Below, piece after piece: positions 56,749-64,000 of a DNA stretch of 64,000 nt. The translations under genes were made by a program, and so were the position numbers. The first letter of the stretch is position 1. The number at the start of each line of letters is the position of its first letter. This stretch comes from Adiantum capillus-veneris (Eukaryota > Streptophyta > Polypodiopsida > Polypodiales > Pteridaceae): NCBI GenBank assembly GCA_014529385.2, contig CM043969.1, positions 71,884,676 through 71,948,675 on the forward strand. Reading direction: 5' to 3'. Below the pieces are notes generated by a model that saw only the letters and a program-made list of their open reading frames with translations, did no database searches and was not told the DNA's origin.

Positions 56749-58502
56749 AACAGCCTATTACTGATGCAGATGTACATGATGTACTTGATGAGGAAAGGGC
56801 TGAAAATGAGCAGGCTAGAGGTATGCCAAAATGGCTGGTGCACACTTTGCGTGACAGTAAATTGGATGCACCTTTATCTAGTCGTACTCGTTCAGGCTCT
56901 CGCCATGCATCTTATGCATCAGATTGTTATGCTTTGGCTGTGTCTAGTTTACATGATGTTGAGGAGCCTCTGTCTTTTGATGAAGCACAGAATTCAGAAA
57001 ATTGGATTGCTGCCATGAAATCAGAATATGATGCACTTATAGAGAATGACACATGGACTTTATGTGATTTGCCTCCTAGCAAAAAGGCCATTGGTACGAA
57101 GTGGGTTTACAAGTTGAAACGCAAGCCGGATGGTGAGATCGATCGCCATAAGGCTCGACTTGTTGCAAAGGGTTATGCACAACAAAAAGGCATAGATTAT
57201 GAAGAGACTTTTTCTCGCACTTGTCGTATGACTACTGTGCATTTTCTATGTGCATTGGCAGCTCATTTTGGTTGGGATGTACATCAATCAGACATTGTTA
57301 CTGCTTTCTTGAATGGTGACATATTTGAGGAAGTTTATGTAACGCAGCCTCGCGGTTTTGTCATAAAAGGACAAGAGGACAAAGTGTGCAAATGTAAGAA
57401 GGCTTTGTATGGGTTGAAGCAATCTCCTCGTGCTTGGTATGAGAAAGCTGACACTCATTTGGTTAAACGAGGCTTTCGTAACAGTCCAACAGAAAGCACA
57501 TTGTATGTAAAGCGTGAGGATGATGTATTTCTCATTGTGGTTCTTTATGTTGATGATTTGCTGATCACTGGACCAAATGAGAGACATATTGCTGAATTTA
57601 AGGCTGATTTGAATGGTACTTTCAAGATGAAAGATTTGGGGCTGTTGCATCATTACTTGGGTATACAGTTTAAGCAGTGTGATGGTGGTATTGCCTTGTG
57701 TCAGAAAAGTTACATAGAGACATTGCTATGTAAGTTTGGACTTGAGGATTGCAAACCTATTGCCACTCCCATGGAAACAGGTTTGAAGTTGAGTCTACAT
57801 GATGCTGGCGATCCTGCTGATGTCACTCTTTACCAAACTGCTGTTGGCTGCCTCATTTATGTATGCAACACGAGGCCAGATATTCAGTTTGCAGTCTCGC
57901 AGGTCAGCAAATTTATGCATAGCCCAGGGTCTAAGCATTGGCAGGCTGTCAAGAGGATTTTCCGCTACCTTAGTGGCACTTTACATCTTGGCTTGTTTTA
58001 TCCCAAGGGGGGATCATTGCCGCCAGACTTACATGCTTTTTCGGACTCAGATTGGGCTGGTTGTTTTGACACGCGAGTGTCCACAAGTGGTTTTTGTTTC
58101 ATGCTTGGCAGTTCATGTATATCATGGTTGAGCAAGAAGCAACCTACTGTGGCCACTTCGAGTTGTGAGGCTGAGTACAGGGCAATCTTTACAGCTACGG
58201 TTGAGTGTGTATGGCTCAGACGCCTTATGGCTGACTTGGGTGTTGGACAGGACACTGCCAACACTATCTACACTGACAGTCAGAGCGCATTGGCAGTTGC
58301 GAGGAACCCAGTTTTTCATGCTCGCACAAAGCACATTGAGGTGCATTACCACTATGTCAGGGAGAGGCTCTCAGCAGGAGAGATCAGCTTGGCTTATGTG
58401 CCAACACAGGACAACCTTGCAGATCTTTTCACAAAGGCATTGTCTCGTGAGAAGCTTGAAGCTTTCCGCAAAGCTTTGGGCTTACTCCCCTTTGTGGACT
58501 GA
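56732..58502 (+). CDS. Copia pol, reverse transcriptase and RNase H part
   Basis: Continues in the third frame. RT: 'WVYKLKRKPDGEIDRHKARL', 'QSDIVTAFLNGDIFEEVYV', 'ALYGLKQSPRAWY', and catalytic 'VVLYVDDLLITG' (YVDD at 57,546-57,557). RNase H: 'FSDSDWAGCFDTRVSTSGF', 'SSCEAEYRAI', 'IYTDSQSALAVARNP', 'HIEVHYHYVRERL'. Stop at 58,500-58,502, 75 bp before the 3' LTR. All key residues are intact. Confidence 0.9.
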
Positions 58503-58565
58503 TCCTGTCCTCAGGGCATGGCACTTCCCTTTACTCATGTGCGAGCTCTCGTTCACCGCATCACT

Positions 58566-58577
58566 CCAGGGGGGATT
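58566..58577 (+). promoter_or_regulatory. Copia polypurine tract
   Basis: CCAGGGGGGATT immediately before the 3' LTR; it primes plus-strand DNA synthesis. Confidence 0.8.
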
Positions 58578-58804
58578 TGTTACCATATACATGTGGTAGT
58601 GATGTGTGTGAACACACTAGGACCGCCGGGGCATTTTTTCCCTCTTTAGGAGGTTTTTTCCCCCGTGCATTGTATATACGCCCATCACTCTAGGGCTAAC
58701 TATCTTTCCATTGCACACTAAGTAACACACTCTCTATTGTGTGCCTTGAGCTTCCTTCGTCTTCTCCAAGCTGTGTGTGTTTCTCTGCAACCCTAATTCC
58801 AACA
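58578..58804 (+). repeat. Copia 3' LTR
   Basis: 227 bp, matching the 5' LTR base for base by eye. Confidence 0.95.
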
Positions 58805-60643
58805 ATATTGCTCATGTTGCTAGGAAGCACAATGAAGTAGTTGATGCACTATCATGATGGCCAAGGGCCAATGCGGTGTCCATAGCAACTCACAATGATC
58901 TATCTTCCATGATAGATGAGTATGCTACCGCCCCCAATTTTAAAGATGTAATTTCAGCCCTTGCCTTAGGGAAGAAAGAAGAACCATTCAATTTGTAGGA
59001 TGGTTATCTTGTCCATGGAAATTGGCTATGTGTTACTCACTCTCTTTGCAATAAAGTAAAGTATGAGTCCCATGCTCTTCCCTATGCGGGGAATAGAGGG
59101 ATTCAACCTACTCTTTGAGGAGTAGAGACGTATTTCTATTGGCCTGCTATGAAAGTGGAAATACAAGAGTATGTTTCCAAATGTGTGGTATGCCAAAAGA
59201 CCAAGAATGATACTGGGAAGCAACCTGGATTACTCCAGCCATTGCCAATTCCTAATTCACCATGGGAGAGCATATCCATGGATTTTATCTTTGGATTTCC
59301 CACGTCTATCCATGGGAATACGGGAATATGGACGATAGTAGACATGTTTAGCAAACAAGCACATTTCATACTTGTCAAAAAGACTACCAAGGCACACCAA
59401 ATGGAAACCCTCTTCATATCCAAAATTTTTAAACACCATGGCTTGCCAACATCAATAGTGTTGGATAGAGATCCTTGAATGACCAATAATTTTTGGAAGG
59501 GTCTCTTTGAGAATCTAGGTACACGGCTAAATTTCTCTTCCGCCTATCACCACAAACGGATGACCAAAGTGAAATAGCCAACCTTACGATTCTTGATCTA
59601 CTCAAGACTTATGTTACAGAAGTAGCTCAATGTGCCCAATGGGAGAAGTACTTACCTCTTGTAGAGTATGCATACAATAACATTGTCCATACCACTATAG
59701 GGAAGGCTCCTTTTGAAATCATTGAGGGAAGACCTAAAAGTCCCTTGCTATTCAAGGTACACTGAAAGATCTTTGCCGCCGCTGATGACTATAGCAAAGA
59801 TCTACAAGAATATTTTCAAAAGATTAAGGAGGCTATATCCATCTCCCAACAAAGGCAAAAGGCTGCGCTGACAAGCACAGAAGGGCCTTAGCCTTCAAGG
59901 AAAATGATTGGATCCTACTCAAGTTTCCCAAGGCTCGATTGAGGCAAACTACATGCAAAAATCCTACACACCACCAAAAGTATTATGCTAAGTTAGGAAA
60001 AAGATACTATGGTCCTTTCTCAATCTTAAAACCAATCAATGAGATGGCCTATCAACTCAAGTTTCCCAACCATTGGCTCATTCACAATGATTTTCATGTG
60101 AGTCTACTCAAGCCTTACAAAGACGAGCCACCAAAAGAACCAATAATTGACACGAAGACAAGGTACTAAGCCATGGTAAAATTATTCGATGGTATCTTAT
60201 TAAATTTAAAAACTATCCTTTTGAAGATACTAGATGGATGTAAGGAACACAACTTAAGGATAGTATGAACCTTGTCAATGCTTACAATGCTACAAATATA
60301 AATGCTTTCTAATTGAACAATGTTTTTGTCTTATAAGACTAATCCTCTTTTGTGCACAAATTTAAATAGTACGCATACTTATAATCATGTTTGTGATGAC
60401 GACGTCACTCAAACACCAAGTAGAATTTGTCACTCTACTTTAGAAGTATGATATGGACTAAAGAGAAGGAATGCTTGCGGCAGCTAAGTCTCCCAAGCAC
60501 CAAATGGACTAGTCATCCATTCTAGAAAGATATCATAGGGTAAAAATGGATCCTCTATCCGCTAAGAAATGTAAACTAATGACTAAGAATTTATCTCTTC
60601 TACCTCATAGTCGAGGACAACTATGGTTTCAAGAGAAAGTTAA
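58805..60643 (+). pseudogene. Gypsy integrase and chromodomain remnant
   Basis: Resumes the gypsy RNase H end, then the integrase zinc finger 'EYVSKCVVCQKTKND' (about 59,167-59,211) and core 'WESISMDFIFGFPTSIHG' (59,270), 'FSKQAHFILVKKTTKAHQME', 'HGLPTSIVLDRDP' with a stop at 59,476. Later parts are frame-shifted. The C-terminal 'KRYYGPFSILKPINEMAYQL' (about 60,000) is followed by 'RWYLIKFKNYPFEDTRWM' (about 60,190-60,240), a chromodomain-like block that marks chromoviruses. A purine-rich 'aagagaaag' precedes the 3' LTR. Confidence 0.8.
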
Positions 60644-61325
60644 TTTCATAAAATATAATATCTACCTATTCCAAACAGACTTTCTCATATTGAACTGATC
60701 GTTTAATATGGGGGAGATGAATGGGGACAAGAGGTAGAATATAGACATGTGCATATAATGGAGCTTAGAATACCTTAGGGTTAGCTTCATTAAAGACCTC
60801 CAAAGGTTAGTGTTAAAAGTCCTTAGACCTAGGATCTTAAGCAAGCTGGGGCTGACCTTGAGGTGGGAACCCTACCCAAGATTGAAGTGCTTGTCGTGCT
60901 TGCTCACTAAAGTGATTAAGGTGTTTGTGGAAACCTTGCCCAAGCTTGAGGTGTTTGTCATGCTTAAATGACTAAGGTGCTTGAAGTGTTCAATTCAAAC
61001 ATGATCTCTCAAGTGACATAAAATATTGTCATGCTTAAATGACTAAGGTGCTTGAAGTGTCCAATTCAAACATGATCTCTTAAGAAGCGTAAAAGACACA
61101 TGTCAAGATCCTCCCCATTTTTCTCTCATGACGTGCTTGAATCCTATTGGATAGACTTTAAAGGGGTCCAATGAGAATTTAGATGCATTTAAATAAATAG
61201 TTAAGCTCTTTCTCTTAAAGAGGGAAAAGAGGACACTTGTCCAAATGATATAATTAAATAATACATGAGAGAGAGAGAGAGAGCGACCGAGCATGAGAGG
61301 GGGGACTGATTTGGGCATCCTTGTT

Positions 61326-61402
<77 letters not shown>

Positions 61403-62067
61403 TGATGGTGTGAAGCAAAGAACTCCATCTCCTTCTCCAAGATTGAGAAGTTGAGAACCTACACCAACAACTCTTGGCTATGGAATACAAATCTAACCAA
61501 GGGCCAAGCTTCAATGGTATGCACATTTTCTCTACCATCTATATTACTATGATAAGCTAAGCTACAAGAGTAATCTATGGTGACAAAGTACTTCTTTCTC
61601 GTATGTTAATTCTTCTTCGTCTTCCCTACCTTCATTCCCTGCTAGCTCTCTCCACCTTTGAAGGTGTTTGAGGTCTTGGGACTGAGGCTAGGGACAAGTT
61701 AATTATTTCATTAAGTTGAGTAAGGGCATAATTTCAATGCACGAAGCTTACCATCTTCATTGAATCAATTAAGTCTTAAGGAACACAAAGCTTGTAATGC
61801 CACGTCTCTCATTATGGGAGAATCTGTAATACAAAAGCCTTTTGGAGGGGGGATCTGCTCCAAGTAAATCCGGTCCTCAACTATGGTCAAATTCTCTAAT
61901 TCTCTCTCTTGCAAAGTATTGTTCATGCCAAGCTAATTAGGTATAATGAATATGTTGCTATCTATCATCAAGTCTTCTCTTTATGCTCTTGAAGAATTCT
62001 CTTAAAAATGATCACTATAGTTATTTTAATTCCACTACTTTCCATGTTACAAGTCCAATTCCCTTAC
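60644..62067 (+). repeat. Gypsy 3' LTR
   Basis: About 1.42 kb, direct repeat of the 5' LTR with many substitutions and a shorter microsatellite block (61,264-61,400). Confidence 0.85.
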
Positions 62068-62072
62068 ATGTG

Positions 62073-63900
62073 ATTGGATTTTCATGACTGAGATGAGTTT
62101 CTATTTTATCAAACTTAGAGCATACCCTGCATTTTGTGGCCACAAGCATGCTGCGTTGTTGCATGTATTCATATACATATCCAAGCCTTTATGATTCTTG
62201 CACTTCATATAGTATGAAGAAGATGTATTATTTGGGGAGAGAAGCTCTACTTCATTTGTGAAGGGAACATTTTGTAATAAGACATCGAAAAAGAATCCCT
62301 CTATTTGGTGGCTTGGGTCGTACTCTGTGAACCTGACAAGGCATTAAAACATGACAAAAGTGTTGTTATATGCATCACAAAAGCCTTCTATAGGTGTATG
62401 CTCATTTGGCTTAAGAAATTTGTACTTTTTATGGTACTCATAAAATGTGATACTTCCAAGATGTAATGGCCTTGCACAATATAGATAGATTGCATGCATG
62501 ACTATAGTCCGGCTAGGAGACACCAACCTTTGATGAAGTGATGGCGAGGAGGAGTCAATGTATTCAACACATTTATCTCCTTGTGGTAATACGTATATTC
62601 AGACAATTAATTGCTACTTTTATTAGTTGGCTTTGAAAATATTGTGGTTGCAATTAGGCTGAGCTTGGCTTGCTTGGCTTGGAGGAGGATAGTGGGATGA
62701 TATGGAACAACATTTTGGTGTTCGTAACTAGGGAAATAGTAAAGCCATTATGCAGTACAATGATCCATAGTTGAAGTTGTACTAAGTTGTGTTTCAAATG
62801 GAAAACCGTATTAACACACTTTTCCTTATCCCATCACTTTGCAAATTCCCTACACTTGTGTGTTTGTTTTGTAATAACGAGGTTCCATAGCTCGCATGAA
62901 AAACCATCTTGTGATTTTAGCCTTAAGGAAGCTTCACTATCTAGTTTGGGAAACATAATCAACAATGAATTTCAAGAGAAAATGTGGGAGTTTTCTCCGA
63001 TGCCACGATGGAGTACTTGTCATTGTTGATGGTAGGTTGTAATAAATAATTTGCTTAACTGCATCTTGGAGAGATGCATTCTGGTGAGTTCGCTTTTAGT
63101 TAACGATGTCCCTTTGTAGGAATGTATTGTTCACTAAGTTTGCAATCATGATATCTTGTAGTTGGTATATCATGAGAAAGTATGGATTGTATAACGTGTA
63201 TTGTCACCCTCATTCTAATGTTCTCACTGAAGCCCATTTCACCTTGGTAGAGAAGGAAATATGCCTGACTCCATTATGATGTCCTTAGCATTGGGCTCAT
63301 GGGTTGGTAGTCCATTGTACTGAAAAGTGATTGACTGCTTGCTCAGCTGAGAGGTATCACGTATTTGTATGGAACCAAACTCATGTGTGTCTTTTGTAGT
63401 AAATGCAGTTCTCTTTGCTATGGTGTACCAATTCTGCAAAATTCCAATTTTGCATTGAGCCTCTACTTGCTACATCAATTTTAATGGATCGCTCTTGTAG
63501 TGGTTTCTATAATGATATTTTCAACAATTGGCGGTGTGGTGACAATTCACATATGGATGTCTTCTTGTTAGGTTCCTTATCAATGACCTTTACTTCTTCA
63601 GAATTGGGTTGTTGTTTATATTGTGCACTTGTTCAGAATTGGGTTGTTGTTTATATTGTGTGCTAATGTTGTTGCTAGTGTTGTGTTTGTAAGGTGTGAA
63701 GTTGAGTGACACATATTCAAGCTCATTGACTAGCATATTAACAGATTGCCAAGTAATGATCTTCTATCAAGCAAACCTTTTTCAACCACAGCTGTTGTGG
63801 AGATGACACTAACCGTGATGTTGATGACACTAAGGAGATGCACAAGAAGTTGGTTTGCGTTTACGGTTTACTCGAGTTGCAAGATAACAACATTGGTTTT
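62073..63900 (-). pseudogene. Helitron-helicase-like gene, N-terminal part
   Basis: The minus strand shows 'ARPLHLGSITFYEYHKKYKF' (about 62,405-62,465), then after one stop 'RFTEYDPSHQIEGFFFDVLL' and 'QNVPFTNEVELLSPNNTSSS' (62,230-62,345). Such blocks (RPxxLxxISxYEF, FxxYDPxxxPExFFxxLLLxxVPF, ELLSPxNxS) are seen in Helitron/Pif1-like proteins between the replication-initiator and helicase domains. A further 66-codon frame at 63,239-63,439 with 'QYNGLPTHEPNAKDIIM' is not recognised. Stops are frequent. The gene continues beyond the gypsy element at 48,633. Nothing intact remains. Confidence 0.5.
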
Positions 63901-64000
63901 TCTTGGGCTTCTTTGGCAACTTGGACAATGAGTCCAATGTATTGTGATACCAAGGATTGTAGCTATTTGTATATTAAGGTTGCATATGCAAATTTTGTAT

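Larger units (their letters stand above)
53629..58804 (+). mobile_element. Ty1/copia LTR retrotransposon, young
   Basis: A complete 5,176-bp element: LTRs 53,629-53,855 and 58,578-58,804 (227 bp each, TGTTACC...TTCCAACA, identical as far as I can compare by eye), flanked by a perfect ATATT duplication (53,624-53,628 and 58,805-58,809). Order is gag, protease, integrase, RT, RNase H, i.e. copia order. It was inserted in the gypsy RNase H region. Two one-base shifts split the single reading frame in three. Confidence 0.95.
48634..62067 (+). mobile_element. Ty3/gypsy LTR retrotransposon (chromovirus-like), degenerate
   Basis: LTRs are 48,634-50,097 and about 60,644-62,067, in direct orientation, differing at roughly 8% of sites in the first 130 bp. 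'acatgtg' is present at both outer junctions (48,627-48,633 and 62,066-62,072), consistent with ATGTG as 5-bp duplication. Order inside is gag, protease, RT, RNase H, integrase, chromodomain, i.e. gypsy order. Many stops and frameshifts make it non-functional. A copia element at 53,629-58,804 splits its RNase H region. Exact LTR ends are uncertain by a few bases. Confidence 0.85.

Overview
The window is land-plant nuclear DNA, most likely from a fern or another seedless vascular plant. It has spliced plant genes, decayed fern-style PPR repeats, plant Ty1/copia and Ty3/gypsy (chromovirus-like) retrotransposons, MITEs and many CT/CA microsatellites. The fern call is inference, because no organelle or rRNA marker is present.

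Region 1 (1-12.2 kb) is ordinary accessory DNA around one intact gene: a two-exon family-1 UDP-glycosyltransferase on the minus strand (4660-6413). MITEs lie on both sides of it: a Mutator-like one at 3896-4217 with a 10-bp target duplication, and a PIF/Harbinger-like one at 6847-7156 with TTA duplications. The rest is broken pieces of host genes (PPR repeats, a cupin domain, an ARABIDILLO-type armadillo exon), dispersed repeats and microsatellites.

Region 2 (13,878-46,846) is the most unusual part. I read it as one 33-kb mobile element that I do not recognise from any described family. It is bounded by a 16-bp inverted repeat, AAGACCATATTAGGTA, flanked on both sides by TTGT. Inside, dozens of exact and many degenerate copies of TTGGACAAGTGGTGGACCTT form long arrays. 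The arrays point rightward up to about 38 kb and leftward from 40.2 kb, so they converge on the gene cluster. The genes are: a 1075-aa DUF7869-type protein with D/D/HTHEDID motifs (minus strand); a plus-strand gene with a ParB/DGQHR-like motif whose last exon, by phase-matched splicing across an array, carries a SET domain; and two FCP1/NIF-type HAD exons. The three downstream exons all begin in the same splice phase, so they could be alternative ends on one common 5' part.

Region 3 (46.85-48.63 and 62.07-64 kb, plus 12.24-13.88 kb to the left of the element) holds pieces of what looks like one old, decayed minus-strand gene with Pif1/Helitron-helicase-like motifs. The 33-kb element interrupts it, and so does a degenerate chromovirus-like gypsy element (48,634-62,067). 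That element is itself interrupted by a young copia element (53,629-58,804) with apparently identical 227-bp LTRs and a perfect ATATT target duplication. The window is therefore a stack of insertions of different ages.

Caution: several frameshifts lie in homopolymer runs, and the patch at about 26,095-26,215 looks like unpolished sequence. Some 'broken' genes may be intact in the real genome.
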